Counted from the first letter of the stretch, positions 47,801-61,390 are shown. The stretch: 64,000 nucleotides of DNA from Vitis vinifera (GCF_030704535.1 NC_081808.1:19838501-19902500); one strand, 5' to 3'. Translations and numbers: made by a program. The notes: a model not told the origin generated them from the sequence alone.

Positions 47801-50800
47801 CTGGAACAGAACTAGCAAGAACAGATTTAAATTAATGTCATAGATCTAGAGAGAATTAAGTAAAAAATAAGCATTTGCAACCATACCATTAGTGCGCGCA
47901 TTTTCATAGTTCCTGATCAGCAACAAGAATTATCAAAACAATGCTCTGTTATATGGACTACAACACAAATTGTAGGGTGCATGTGTTTCTCTAACTTCAT
48001 GTCAGTCTGAACCCCAATGTTTAGGATGCAGGGGCATACATGAACTGTTTAAGTTTTCAATTGTCCTTCCATGCATTGGGGTAACTATGTGATATAGAAA
48101 GTCTAATCAATATGTGAATTTCACACATTAAAAATATCCATATAACTGAATTCTAGTTTCTAGGACATGCTTAACAGGTGTCAGTTCAAGCACATTTGCA
48201 TATAACACATCTCATACCATATCAATGTTGTACCATATCCATCATGAGTAATTCACACATTTTGATTGTTTATGAATATAGAAACTAAGGCAAACCCCAC
48301 TCTCTATGGTTCTACTCAGTTCAAAGTCAAGGTGATGTTGATCTAACCAGCAGCTTCAAAGATATTACTGGAATAGAATAGAACACCATTGATACCACTG
48401 AGTTGCTGGAGCATGAGTAATCCAATCCCTACCTGCAGCACATGAGATCTCCAGTTAAAATAAAAGGAAATAGGTTCCTAGGCCTGCACAACTCCAAAGA
48501 TTCAGAGAACAATATGATAAAACCGAAACCAGAATTTCAAGACAAACCATTCTACCATCAAAGGAAACCAATATCTTTTCCGTTTGAGATCTGAAAACTG
48601 GATGGTAGTTCTCTTGCCTGTTGATGCCACAGATCTCTGCAGAGTATAAATTCATAAAAAAAAATTATGGAAACTTTAAAGAAAGTGTTAAAAGATAAAT
48701 ATGAAGCAGATCCTTTATATTCTTCTAATCTGGGGTTCACGTATTTACCTTGATTTCAGTCACCTCAACAGAAATGTCGGTATCAAATCCCCGTAGAACT
48801 TGCAAAGATGCTTCAAAATCTTCTGTCATTCCCATTTTGGCCTAAATATAAAATGCAGATGAAAGAGACAACTCAACTTGAGTAATACACCAAACCCAAT
48901 TAATATGACATCAAATCATGACTCTTACCAGCCAACGAGGAGATTCTGGTATGAAAAATAGACCAGGTATCAATATTGTGCATGGCAAAATTCCTGCAAA
49001 TAGAGTGTAAAAGTCCAGATCATTCAAGAATTCATTAACTAATTTAACAGGTTTATTTTCAATTAAATTAAAGCTAAACGGACGAAAGGGAACTTTTACA
49101 AGAGTAAACTTAGTGGTTGTGAGGCAGAGTTAGGTACAAGAGAGCTAAGCAGTGAACAAGAAAAATTGGGATGCAGCAATGCAGGGGGTCAGGGAAATGA
49201 CCAAAGAAGCACAAGTTCTGTTCTAGAAAATGGATAATATAGTATCAAAATAATCGAGGAAGATGAAAAAGACATAAGCTAGGAAGAAAAAGAACATATG
49301 AGGAGGGAGAATTTTCTGAGAAAAACATCTAATGTTTCCAAAATGAGATAGGAGATGTTTACTTAGGGACACTAATACCAACATCCAAATCTATCCTTAA
49401 TCTGGATCTCTTCAAGATATATAAGATGGAGAGTGAATCATTTGTAGATGCTAAGCACAACTAACCTATGGTTCTTACAGTTCTCCTGAATCCCTCTAAG
49501 GAAATTAGGCAGATCTTCAGAAATTATGTCATGGGATGACTGACACTATACTCCATGACTGTCCTTTTTAGTACTTCGACCTCAGGAAAAACAAAAAAAA
49601 CATCTTCCGCACAACATGCATGTTACGTTATTACCAAATTTCATGGCCATATATAAGCTTATTAAGCATTTATCACTACTAAACATAGCAAACAATCCAG
49701 ATCCAGTTTTCATCTTTCATTAGGGCTGGAGGAGCCTATGGGCATTGGGAGGGCAAAAACCTTTAACAACTCCCCCTTCCCTGGTTGTGTAACCACTAGC
49801 CATACTAACTTACCTTCCATAAGGACTAAACCATCGAAATATTTGCTTGAATTAAAAAAATAAAAATAAAAATCAAATCATATAATTGCACATTCAATAG
49901 AAAATTTAGGAAAATTTTCCTTGTCCTGATGACCTAAAGGATTCTCTTTCCACAGTCCAATAGACCAAGAAAATGTGATTTTCAGGGCTTACCTAAAACT
50001 GCAAGTACCCTCCAATTAACAAAAAGTCCCAACACATATGCCAATAGTATTCCAAGAGTAACTGAGAGCTACACAAGGAAAAGTAAGTTTTTAGTGTATT
50101 CATTCAATAAATTTGGACTAGTAACACTAAAAACATAGAGGCTAAACTTAACTAGGTATTAAGAAAACAAACCTGGTTAACAGATCCTAAGCCTCCCCTC
50201 ATATTTTGAGGCGATATCTCAGCTATATATACAGGCACCTAAAATATAGGCATTAACGCTATTGAGATTTTCATCACAATTACAAGGAAAACAAACAAGG
50301 AAACCACAAGGATGAAAATTACTGTGTAAGAGATTACACCAACGCCAAACCCTTCCAACAATCTTCCCATATAAAGAAATGATGAATCCTTCACAAAGGC
50401 CACAAACCGATAATCAGACAATGAAAGAAGCTTGTGAACCATATAGTAGCGTAAATATCAAAATAGAAATGATCACTCACTTGGGCAAATGATATTGCAA
50501 GCCATCCTATTATATTAGGAATCGAAGCAATCATTAGTGACTGCAAGTCAACAGAAAGAACCAACATTCAGAAATTCATTTTTATGGCACCTGCAATCAG
50601 AAAATGCAAATGCAAATGCGCAATCACAATACTAAAGCACCCAAACTATAAGGATAAAATGCAGAGAAAAGAAGACTCAGGAAACAAAAATCATCGCTCT
50701 CCACCAAGCCTAGCACAATCATTTGGCGTTTATTAAGTAAAGGTTTCATTCTTAGAAAACAAAAACAACAGAGAAGAACATGATGGTACAAAATTTTCTT

Positions 50801-51426
50801 TTCTTTTCTTTCCTTTATTTATTTTCCTCAGATTCTCAGGAACAAACGGGTAAAAGAAAAACCAACGTAATCCGTACTGATAAAATGATCGATCATACCC
50901 CTTTCCTGCCGATGTATTCCGCAATCTGACCACTGGCTATTGCCCCAACCATGGCCCCCACATTTGACAACGAACCAAAAATAGAGAACTGTACCCATGA
51001 CAATGAGCTATGAATAAAAACGTAACCAAAACCAACACAATTTGGGGGGAAAGAAGAAGGCTGAAATAGAACCCACACCTCTGAAAGGGAAAGTCCAAGA
51101 TCACTGATGATCTCAGATTGCGTAGGAGAAGAATACCCACACTGTCAACAACGATTACAAACTCAGTCAATGTATTCAAAAACTCATGAGAATCGAAATC
51201 AACATCACAGAGGTGGAAAAAACGGTGCAATTACGGTGAAGCCGAACTGAATGGGACCCAGAGCAACGATGAGGACGCATAGGAGGACGGAGACGGAGTT
51301 GTCGCGGATGATCTGCGCGGAGGATCCCATAATGCTGGATTGCCGGGAGCCCATCCGGTACCAGCTTCCGGTGTGGAGAAAGGGCTTGCGAAGATCTCGC
51401 CCATCCTCTTCTTCCCTGAAACTCAT
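44762..51426 (-). CDS. ERD6-like sugar transporter (MFS monosaccharide/H+ type)
   Basis: Eighteen coding exons on the minus strand: 51426-51235, 51141-51079, 50988-50899, 50540-50481, 50388-50323, 50238-50173, 50068-49993, 48993-48929, 48841-48749, 48636-48556, 48432-48348, 46443-46397, 46287-46225, 46122-46063, 45894-45829, 45733-45674, 45069-44955, 44874-44762. The total is 1461 nt, 486 residues, typical of the family, with 12 expected membrane spans. Signature motifs: [11 protein letters not shown] (loop 2-3), [18 protein letters not shown] (end of N-half), [17 protein letters not shown] (span 7), DKAGRRLLL (loop 8-9) and C-terminal [13 protein letters not shown]. The N-terminus [21 protein letters not shown] matches tonoplast ERD6-like proteins and may hold a Leu-based vacuolar sorting signal. 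The likely role is proton-coupled or facilitated hexose movement across the tonoplast. Intron 11 is long (46444-48347). Confidence 0.94.
44928..44942. repeat. GA-rich tract in transporter intron 17
   Basis: A short GA repeat, CT in the transcript direction, begins about 12 bases inside intron 17 (donor at 44954-44953). It is the third such case in this window. Confidence 0.8.
47483..47502. repeat. (TA)n microsatellite in transporter intron 11
   Basis: Ten TA units inside the 1.9-kb intron. Confidence 0.9.
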
Positions 51427-51625
51427 GGCAGCGTTGGTATCAGCCCTCAGATTTGATCAATGATCACCCCTTGAAGCAATCCAGACGTAGGTGGAATTGG
51501 TGATTCGCGGTGGAGAGGACGAGCCTCCGAATTATCGTCCCAAAAAGGAAAAATAGAGGAGGGAATGCGTCGAGGTAGCGCGTGGGGAAATAAGCGAAAG
51601 GTGGTTGGTTGTTCGAATGCTTATC

Positions 51626-51631
51626 CACGTG
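51626..51631. promoter_or_regulatory. G-box upstream of the sugar transporter
   Basis: A CACGTG palindrome 200 bases upstream of the start codon. It would fit ABA/stress control known for ERD6-like genes, but one hexamer is weak evidence. Confidence 0.3.
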
Positions 51632-52376
51632 AGGAAACTTTCAATGCTGTGTCAGCACTTAAATTATAATTCTTGGAAGCATATTCATATCTTTATTTGG
51701 AAGTACTCTATTTCCTTTTCCAAATGCCTCATCTTCTTTTCCCTTTTTTTCCTTCTTCTCCTTCATAATAATTAACGTTAATCACCTTATAATCACGTAT
51801 TATGCACCGTTCTATTAAAAATTACCATTAATATTCATTATTAATTTGTAAATGAATTTCCATTGTATAAAATATTTGAAGTATTAGTAGATATTCCATT
51901 AATAATAAGGTATAAATTCTTCTTATTTTAAATTTTTTTTTTCATCCTTTAGGGCGAGGATGAGATTTTTCCATGTTTGTACACCCATTTTTAAATTTTA
52001 ATTTTAACTTTTAAATAAATAAATATTATAATTTTTTATATATTTTTTTTTCCAAAGGTAAAATGTTTTATTTTATATATGTTAAAAGAGATCAAATAAA
52101 AAAAATTAAATCAATTTTTATTTAATTATATACAATTGAGGATGACACAAAACTACTAGGACAATAAATTATTATTGATTGTGGCAAGTTTATTTTATTT
52201 TGTTCGACTAAGGTTGTTGATTGTCTAATCAAAAAATTGCATGTACATCTATTAAGATTCACCTTATGATAAGTTAGGCTTCTAACAAGTACAAGAAAGA
52301 TTTATATATTTTTTTGGAATTAAAAAGCATTTTCTTTAATATTTAAAAACTATAAGACCACTTAAGCAAGGAACAA

Positions 52377-52422
52377 CACTCAAGCACTGGTATTGTTCAA
52401 GCGCTTAAGTAGTGCTTGAGTG
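52377..52422. repeat. Perfect 12-bp inverted repeat (hairpin)
   Basis: CACTCAAGCACT at 52377-52388 and AGTGCTTGAGTG at 52411-52422. The 22-nt loop itself contains the near-palindrome CAAGCGCTTAAG. Confidence 0.8.
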
Positions 52423-52640
52423 GTGGTTAAGTGTACTTGTCAAAATATGACAAAATATTTTTGAGATATTTACGTCAATCGAGTTTAAAAACTTTGAAAT
52501 ATTATTTCTCTATTGCTTCTATGCCTATATGTACCTTATTATAACACTTCTAAGGTTAATGATTTGAGAGGAATTTTATCGAATAATAAGCCTAACAAGC
52601 CACATCATTTGAATATTGGGTGTTTAAAGATCTACATCTC

Positions 52641-52750
52641 TTGCATCCCTTTCCTTTTGCGAGATAAAAACATATTCACTAGAGCAAATGAAGATTTGCA
52701 TCCCTTCCCTTCAATGAGGTTGAAGCATATTCAATAGAGCAATTGAAGAT
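52641..52750. repeat. Two-copy tandem repeat, period about 55 bp
   Basis: TTGCATCCCTT starts both copies (52641 and 52696), and both end with CATATTCA-TAGAGCAA-TGAAGATT. The middle parts have diverged. Confidence 0.75.
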
Positions 52751-53680
52751 TATTGCGTTGTAGACTAAGACTATGAACAAGTTATAGGTTTTGGAAATAA
52801 GTTTAGAGGGTAAAACAAACACGTAAAATTCGTGTAACTTTTTATTTTCATGTAATGGATTTTACATTAAATGTCTTCGACCCATAATTGTTTCAGAGAT
52901 AGTATAAGGTTTTTGACATAAAAATTTATACACTATGTCTTATTGCTTTGCATGTTTGATTGGATTTAAAAACTCATCTCCCTCTGTTTGAGAGATGTAC
53001 GTTTTTCAAAAACAAAATGATACCCAAATTTATTTTAAAACCCCAAAAAATATATATTAAATTGTTTTTATTTAATTACATATAATTGATAATGAGGTGG
53101 AACAAAACAATACCCACAAAATAATACCCGCCTCTAAATCCAACCCGATTTTAAAAATAAAATTTCAAACCCATGTCTAAGCATATTTATCCTTATTTCA
53201 AATTGACAAAAAAAATCTCATCTTATTATCATCCTTATTTATTAATTTTCACCTTCTATCTCAAACATAGAAATTAAAATGTTGATGGCCTTTTGTTAAT
53301 TAATATAAATAAAAGGTTAATGTATGGATGAAGAGACATTTTAAAAACATCGAAGAATTAATTTAAAAGCGAGATAGATACTAGAATTGTTAGAAACTAT
53401 GAGAATCATGTTGAAAGGTAATTAAGTGGATATTTTAAAATTTTATTTGTTTAAATAATTAATAAAAAAAAATATATTTTTATTAATATAAAGTCATAAC
53501 TTTTGAAATTTTGGGATGCTAAGTGCTATCTGGCGTAGGAGGCAGCCAATCTCCTCGTAGGAATGTAAACAAACAGTGGAGAGGAAAATGGTCAAAATGT
53601 AATTCATGCATGATAACATCATTGTCTTTCCCAAGCGAAACCCCCAATTCATTCTTCCACAAAACCCTAACAATCAACAG

Positions 53681-56600
53681 ATGGGTGAGCAATTCCACTC
53701 AGAGTCCCATGAACCCTTCACTACTCTATTACAACCCACCTCTACTACGGAAGCCGAATCCACCATCACCACCGTCACCGCCGATGATATTTCCCTACAA
53801 GCCTCATCTTCTTCCAAACTTCCGTTCCGATCCCGGAAGATCAGAAAGATTTCTTCCGCCGCCACGCCCAGCGGCTCTGACGGAAAATCTGAGCCAGTCT
53901 CTGAGGATGATTTGTTAAAAGGCGGCAATAGAGCCTGGAAGAGAAACGCAGCACAGTCAACTGCGGCTTTACCCACAATTGTGAAGCCATTGTCGTGTGA
54001 AGGCGAACTCGATGTGGCGCTTCGGCATCTGACCAAGTCCGATCCACTTCTCGCTGCCTTGATCAACACTCACCAGCCGCCGACTTTCGATTCTTGTCAC
54101 CCTCCATTTCTTGCCCTGGCCAAAAGCATTTTATACCAACAACTGGCCTACAAGGCCGCGACCTCAATCTACACTCGCTTCGTCGCGCTTTGTGGTGGCG
54201 AGGCCGGTGTTGTTCCCGACGCCGTGCTAGCCCTCTCGCCGTCGCAGCTCCGGCAAATTGGAGTCTCTGGTCGAAAAGCTGGTTATCTTCACGACCTCGC
54301 TAGCAAGTACAAGACTGGAATTCTGTCTGACTCATCAATTATGGGAATGGATGATAAGTCACTCTTCACAATGCTCACCATGGTTAAGGGAATTGGATCT
54401 TGGTCCGTACACATGTTCATGATTTTCTCGCTCCATAGACCAGACGTTCTTCCAGTAGGAGATGTTGGTGTACGTAAGGGCGTGCAATTTTTATATGGAT
54501 TGGAAGAATTGCCACGGCCATCGCAGATGGAGCAGCTATGTGAGAAGTGGAAACCTTATCGGTCTGTTGGGTCATGGTACATGTGGAGGTTTGTTGAGGC
54601 AAAAGGTGCCCCACCGGCCAGGGCGGCTGTCGCATTGGTCGATGGTGCTACCTCGGAGCAGCAACAGCAACAGGAGCAACAACAGCAGCCACAACAGCTT
54701 CAGCTTGTGGATCCCATCAACGGCATTGTGAACCTCGGGTAGTTGTCCTTGCGCTTCAAAATTTCAAATTACTACTTATTTATGTTATTTATAAATTGTT
54801 GTTTGGCATCTGGATGCTTATAGAATTGCATTACTTTGTTGTGATGTGTTGTGTTATGCAATCCTGTGTATTTACATAAACTTGTCTTTTCTCCACTGTG
54901 GATTGTGCGTTCTGCCACTCATTGTCACGTTTCTGAATTGGGCATAATGAACAGGGATCTGTTTTCTGGAATTATGTATTGAGGATAATTTCATACTTAA
55001 AAATGTGATTGAATCCACTACTTTGAAGGTCTGCCAATGCAAGATACATATCGTACCCTTGATTTTAAATTACAAACCAAAAAACTTCCGAACTATCAAA
55101 TGGTTATTTTCATGGTTCTGCCATCCCCTGCATTTTTTGTTGTTCGAACTCAATGGTTGAATTGTTGAACCGGAGAAACCACTTATCTGTTCTGATAGCA
55201 GGCCAGTTGCATGTCTCTCCTGATAGGCACATAAAGGAGACTCTGATTTCTCATTTTGGTTTTCTAGGCCCCAATTTTTTTTCCCATTGGGGTTTCAAAA
55301 AATGGTCTATTCTATTTCGGTGCTCTATGTGAATCAATCTAGATGCAGCTTTCTTTTGCCATTAACCAAGATTTCCATTATGTCTCACTGCTTGCTGGTT
55401 GTAATATATAAGTCTGAATGGAAAGGTAGAGGCTATGAGTGAGAAGTGAAGACGTTTTATTATCCTATTCTTCATCTTCCTCTTTCTATGGAATTTTTCA
55501 CAAATGGTATACCTTTATCGACATTTCATTCTACAACTTTTTTATCTTGTATTTAAGTTATTTGTGCCATAGTGGAATGTACATAGTTCTATGCGCCAAT
55601 TGTTTTTTTGTTTTTCCCACCATAGAATCGTGCTGTTCCCTGGCAGTTTTACATATTCTGTTACAGCACAGTTTGTTCCCCAGTGGTTTTACATCTTCTG
55701 TTACAGCACAGTTCCTTCCTTTTGGCTTTTGTCTGTGAATCATTGTATAAAGTGGAGATGGGGAAAGAATTGCAGTGTCAATAGTGAAAGTGGCAATTTT
55801 TTTATCATGGATAACTATCCTCTATCTCTTGATTCATAAATGATTTCATGGACAAAAGAAACACTTTCTTATATGAGGACACAACATTAGCTCCAGTTTT
55901 GTGAGTAAACCTGCAACTTGGCCTCCTATATGTACTTGAAAAGGCTGGGGTGGGGGGGAGGTGAAGTTTAGACTTTTTTGTCCCATGCATGACTTCAACT
56001 CTATTGTTCTTGGGTTGACTTTATGGAAAAACAGCATGCGTCAAATTCAGGGTGGCAGGAAATGGGAAAACCAGAACCTGAACCACATCACTAATTGGTA
56101 GCCCTTCTTGAATGTGACCTGGGTTAAAAAACGCCTACCTGGACTTGTCTCTTTACCTGTTTTATTTATTTCAAGAACATTCCAATGTGGGCAAGACAGG
56201 GTAGTTCACTGTATTAACCTGATCAAACCTTTTTATTGAAGTAAATTATGCATGTTTATCTGTGTGTATGAATATACCTTAAAAAAAAAATGCTTATTCC
56301 AAAATATTCTTGCATCATGCCACTGCTAAATCCACTAACAAAAAACCGATAGCCCTACTACATCGTGCCACTGCCTTGCCCACCTATATATAATGATCAT
56401 GATCGCCACCCACCGCTGTCATTGCTGCAGCTTGGCACTATTATTGGAGCCCTGCCACCCTATATGAGAACTACTGTCATTTGTGCCACCCACCTTCCAT
56501 ATTGCACCACCGTTATCCTACCACCTCTATTACTTCTATTGTGCTCCAACCTGCCAATGGTGCCACCTACCACTCACATTCTTCCACAACTCTTACTCTA

Positions 56601-57976
56601 TTGTTCAGATTTTGACTACTAACATGCCATTATCACTCCATTTTAAGGAGTTCAAAGTATTTTCATGCCTGAACAACTGAATTTGTAACATCAACCTCCA
56701 CTGTCTTTAGGATGCTGATTTTAGATGTAAAGATTTCTAGTGCGACCTTAATTTCCTTTTAATCTATGTGTTTGGATATTATTGATCAGGGCACAGACCT
56801 TTTGAATTTTGTAGACTTTATCCTTTGTAAAGTCACTTTATTTCTTAATATCATATATGAAAAAGGGTTCTTCTGAAATTGTATGTGTTGAAAAATAAGC
56901 TTCTTTTATGAATTAAACAAACAATGATTTGATAATCAGAATTAGGACGGTCAATAGTTTGTGGTTTAGCTAGACCTGGTAGCCTGGAAAAACTTGGGGA
57001 ATGCCTAGGTAATAACTGCTGAGCTCCCGAGGTGGTGCCTCACCTCTTTCAAAGTCTCACTGTAATCTTGGAAACAGGAGTTTTTCGTGTAAAAAGAAGT
57101 TGTGCTCTTCTTCCCTTAAGTTTTTTTGTATCTCTCAGGCCTTTGACTGGTTAAGATCCAGGTGGTTTAAGCTTTGAGCCATCTTTCATGATTGAGATAA
57201 GCATGAGACAGGGTATGATTATGGCTGTTTGTGGTAGAGCTTTAATCCTGTGTAGAAGTCAAGAGAGGCTTTATTTGTTCACTTTTTCTGGTCCTTTGTT
57301 GTGGAGTCCTTAGGTTGATCTACAACATGTGAAACATGATTGTTTTCAATTGTCTTGTTTTCAACCAGCCACATATTCTGGAAGGATATGCATTATATTT
57401 TCACATCCAATGAGAACATGTATCCTCCAAGTAAATGCTAAAAGAGTGCATGCAAACATCCTCCAATGAAATGTCATATGGGGGTTTCTCAGAAAAATGG
57501 TTATATTTTTTTGTCCACCATATAGTGAAGACACACAGGGTGAACTTTACTGGTAAATATATCTGCTGGTATCTTTGTGGATGATGTATGGAAGGAGACT
57601 TGTACTGTTTGAATATTAATTTTTTGCTCAGAATTGTACAGTGGCAGCCTTAGATATTCGGATAATATAGATTTTAACCCACATTGTGCTCAACTTTACA
57701 ACAATTTTAGTCTGTTTGAGACTCAATTATTCATCTCAAGTTGGTACATTCATCCATGGTGTTTATTCAATATATTTTCATATTCACTGTGCCATTAACA
57801 AATGCATACAGGTAATTTTGAGAAAAGAGAAGCACATACATGCATGTGTGCACATACAAACTCACAAAACTGATGGAAGGCCAATTGAAGTTATGTTTCC
57901 TGCTGTTTAACTGTTTTACCAGAAATACTAATAGATCAATGCTATTTGTTTTAGGGCCTGCATTTGGGGACAATGA
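53681..57976 (+). CDS. DNA-3-methyladenine glycosylase, HhH-GPD (AlkA-like)
   Basis: Two exons: 53681-54738 and 57955-57976, with a 3.2-kb intron, encode 359 residues. Residues 1-100 are low-complexity and basic (LPFRSRKIRKIS), possibly nuclear-targeting. The catalytic domain spans about 105-320: SILYQQLAYKAA (149-160), the helix-hairpin-helix VKGIGSWSVHMF (235-246) and the catalytic Asp261 in DVLPVGDVGVRKG. Enzymes of this group flip out and excise N3-methyladenine and related alkylated bases in base excision repair. A Gln-rich linker precedes the conserved end DPINGIVNLG-ACIWGQ. If the intron is retained, translation stops right after NLG (54740-54742), giving 353 residues. An in-frame upstream ATG at 53606 would add 25 residues; MGEQ at 53681 is preferred from homologues as I remember them. 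Confidence 0.88.
55634..55715. repeat. 40-bp tandem duplication
   Basis: GTTTTACAT-TTCTGTTACAGC followed by ACAGTT occurs at both 55646 and 55686, exactly 40 bases apart, preceded by CCCTGGCA in one copy and CCCAGTG in the other. Confidence 0.8.
56365..56590. repeat. CCACC-rich degenerate low-complexity stretch
   Basis: Imperfect GCCAC/CCACC/CTATT words recur throughout; the open frame over it reflects the skew, not a gene. Confidence 0.5.
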
Positions 57977-60900
57977 GCTGGAGTGAAAGATGTTTTTTTA
58001 ATATTTTCATCAATATTACTGGCATGCTTTAATGTGAAGAGACAGATTGTGCTTGCAATTTGAGAAACCGGGAAGGAAATTCGTGAAGGTGCAGTACGCT
58101 TCAAAATCGAAATGCAACTATTTGGGTTTTTATTTTTATTTTTTAATGTAATATAATCCATATTTGTGAAATTTTTAGAAGCTAGAATCTATGCATAAAT
58201 TATCCAGGTTGTCTGTAGAGCCACATAAAGCAGACAACTCCATTCTTGTTGAGTTGGGTTTTTACCCCAATAGTTATTACAGCTGCACCTCTAATAAAAT
58301 CAGATGGTACACTGCGTTAATTATTCAAATTGAAAATTATTATGATGTATATCTTCTAATCTGTTGTTGAGCCTTCTGTGACAGAGGAACACTCTTTATT
58401 TTTCTCGGAGTTTCCGTCTTATGATGGGTTCAAATGGCCTGAAATTTCTTTCATATGGAAGGAAATTTGATGTGGGTGGATGGTGTGTATACCAACAGCA
58501 TTGGAGGCCTCCTAAAGGGAGGACGAAGCCCAAGAAAGTAGGAAGCAGTGCGGTGCCTTCAGCCTTGTGGCCCGGACATCAGTTTATTGAACTAGTTGGA
58601 GACCACTCTGATACAATCATTGAAGCGACCAAAACCCAATAGTTGGGTTTGAAGATTCGAAATCTGGAGCAGCTTTAACCGAGCATTAAATTATGTGAAA
58701 AGGGAAGGAAGTGTTTTGACATATTGTTAAAGGTAGGTGACACTGACAACTAGCTGTTCAACCACGAGCTGCATAATTTCATTTTGTCAGAGCAGAAATG
58801 GAAAGAAGCCTGGAGGTTTAGTACCTGAAACAAGTTGAAGTGATAGCGATGGAAGGTGGTAATGTGGTAATGCCTACAGTTTGGCAGATTTTGTCATGTA
58901 CCGGTAACCGGCCCATATGGAGTTGTCGGAGCAGGCCATGCGGCAATTGGGCCTTAATGATAAGACTCCCCCTCTTCCCCCACTGTTGAGTTTGGTGCAT
59001 GACACATCAAGAGAACACTCGAATACATTCATTTTCAGAGATGGGGGCCACTGGCCAATCCACTTCTTCTTCTTCGACCTCATACACCCTGCATATTATT
59101 AATCTGGCCTCTCCCTAAAATATAGGATATGCCGACACATCTCCGAATTCTACGTTCGTGATTTGTACGCTCCATTGACTCTACTTTTATCTTATTTTAA
59201 TTTTTAAAAATCCCATATGAAAAATCATTCTCCTGTTACGCAGACAAAATTAATTACGCTGAACAACTGGGTGAGATTAAGAAATTGTAGTCAGTATCCA
59301 TCAAACTCTATCACAAAGGAATATGTTCTATTCCTTTCCTTTCGGTGCTCCAAGTCTGCCTCTTACTTCCCTTTCTTCGTCGACCCACACCCTGTCCTCG
59401 GGACCACCATCTCTACTAATGTTTTACGCTTATCTCTTACATTTCTACGCAGCTCCAACTTCCGAAGCTCGTTTATATCCAGCTTCACGACACGTGGTTG
59501 GGATAAAAAGTTTCCAATAATAACCTGACAAGGACTTTTTTTTTTTCTGTCTTTCTGAATTTCTAGTAGATAATATAAAATATACGTAGTATGGCAATGG
59601 GTCATGTGGGAGGCTTAGGGATCTCTCTGTGTAGGCTTCTAGGCTTATGTATTGTTAACGTACGAAGATAAATACCAATTTATAACAGCTTAATGGCTTA
59701 AGAGACCCACAAATGAGATAGTAATGGAGAAATTACTTACTAGAGATGTAAATGTGTTGTCCTTTAATTCGTCACATTTTCCTTCGTAGCCTTTTCGGTA
59801 TTCATTACATCTTCTTTTAAATAATGAATAAGGTTGACTTTAAGCATCGATTTGACCCCAAAAAAGACAAGGTGTCATGCTAGTTTCAAGAGTGAAGAGG
59901 TTTAATCAAGTGAATCCTTGAGCCCATGAATATCAGCTCTATTAATTGATCCGTATTTAGGCTTAAAATCCTTGTGGGGTTTAATTCTTTAACTATTTGA
60001 TCGGTAATTAATTAATGTTGTAATAATTCTTTAACTAATTGATCCCTTAAAATTAGTATTTCACATAATCATTGTCAATAAATGCACTAGAAAGGGTATT
60101 ACATATCTTAAAGGCACAATAAATTATGAGATTCACTACTTAGGGTTCTTTATAATTGTAGAAGGATTTAGTACTGCTAATCGGATCTTATAGGCTAAGA
60201 ATCAACTAAACAAACGATTATATCTTGATTTACTATGAAATCAAAATTTGTAGCCTTTAATTTGACTTGTATGGAAGATGAATGACTTCAAAATCTTTTA
60301 ATAGAGATGCCTTTTATTGGATAAACCAATTCTCATAGTGGATAGACAAGCTAGTATAATCGAGATTAAAATTACAAATATGAATGAGAAAAAGAGACGT
60401 ATAAGACTTAAATATAATTTTATTAAATAAATATTTTTTGAGTGAGTGAAATATGCAGATCTTTTAACCTATTAAAATTAGCTTATAAAATAATAACATA
60501 ATCATTGAGAGAAGTATGACTGATTGAAGCATTTAAGTTCGTTATCATTGCTGATATCAAAATTTTATGATTGAAGATCCCTAAAAGAAAGTTCAAAGGG
60601 TAATAATGAAGCTATAAAATGATTGTGTGAATGCTAATTGTGAGGGATATTCCCTAGTCTCATGGTCTCATCCTATGGTGATAGTGTTTATTATTATGAT
60701 GATATTTAAGAAGAATTTAGTGTTGAATGAATAAAGATGTTGATCACAAATGATTCTTAAAGGACTCATCTATACTAGTGTAGTAGTGGGGTTACTATCA
60801 TGGAAAATTGGGCCAGTTCCTAAAAGCACTTAGGAAACCAGAGAAAATTCAGTTAACCATTCTTATGTGCATGGTAAAAGGAATTCTTAGATTTCGATTT

Positions 60901-61390
60901 AGTTTAACATTTTTTTTTTCAAAAAGAAAGTTACTCATAAGTGTGCATGAAGTCAAGAAGATATCTACACCTATTGCATGATAATTTTACTCATTTTTAT
61001 TGTCTTAAAATTTTAATAAAATAATTTTATTATTTTTAATATATATTTTTTTGGGGAACATTGTGAGTGAGTTATGGAATCAAATGGTCCCAAATCCATT
61101 AAATTGATCATCTATTATATTTAAAAAATATATATATAGTGTAGACATAAGAAATTTAGTAAATTAAATTACGTCTAAAAAAATAAATTATAATTTCATG
61201 GTTGAACAAAATTTGGGTTAAATATTCTTTTTATGAATAGGTTTGCTAAAAAGACTAATCTTCGACTCAAAAAGCATAATAATATAATAATATTTATTAT
61301 TATTATTTTATTGGTAAAATGTGGAAAAAGAAAAATTGTTAAAATAAAAGAATTAAATCCCTTAAAATAAGCACCTAAATATTGGAATTC
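57977..61390. other. Intergenic DNA; 3' flank of the glycosylase gene
   Basis: The part to about 59100 is mixed in composition and may be transcribed 3' flank; a 73-codon frame at 58421-58642 has no recognisable domain. Beyond 59600 the sequence is AT-rich without genes. Confidence 0.4.

Larger units (their letters stand above)
51640..53600. other. AT-rich intergenic DNA with repeats
   Basis: No gene is supported. The stretch contains a 12-bp perfect inverted repeat with a 22-nt loop (52377-52422), a two-copy tandem repeat (52641-52750), and similar blocks near 52118-52160 and 53064-53110 (TTTTTATTTAATTA followed by A-AATTGA and later ACAAAAC) that may flank an insertion. Confidence 0.4.
54739..57954 (+). 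other. Intron of the glycosylase gene
   Basis: Donor GG/GTAGTT and acceptor TGTTTTAG/GGCC. It contains a 40-bp tandem duplication (55634-55715) and a CCACC-rich low-complexity stretch (56365-56590). Frames within it (for example 55439-55738, 56365-56622) lack domains. Confidence 0.6.

Noticed and set aside
56365-56622. 85-codon frame rich in Pro, Leu and Cys
   Set aside because: Produced by the CCACC-rich low-complexity repeat within an intron.
58421-58642. 73-codon plus-strand frame downstream of the glycosylase
   Set aside because: No recognisable family; could be 3' flank. Protein similarity would be needed to call it.
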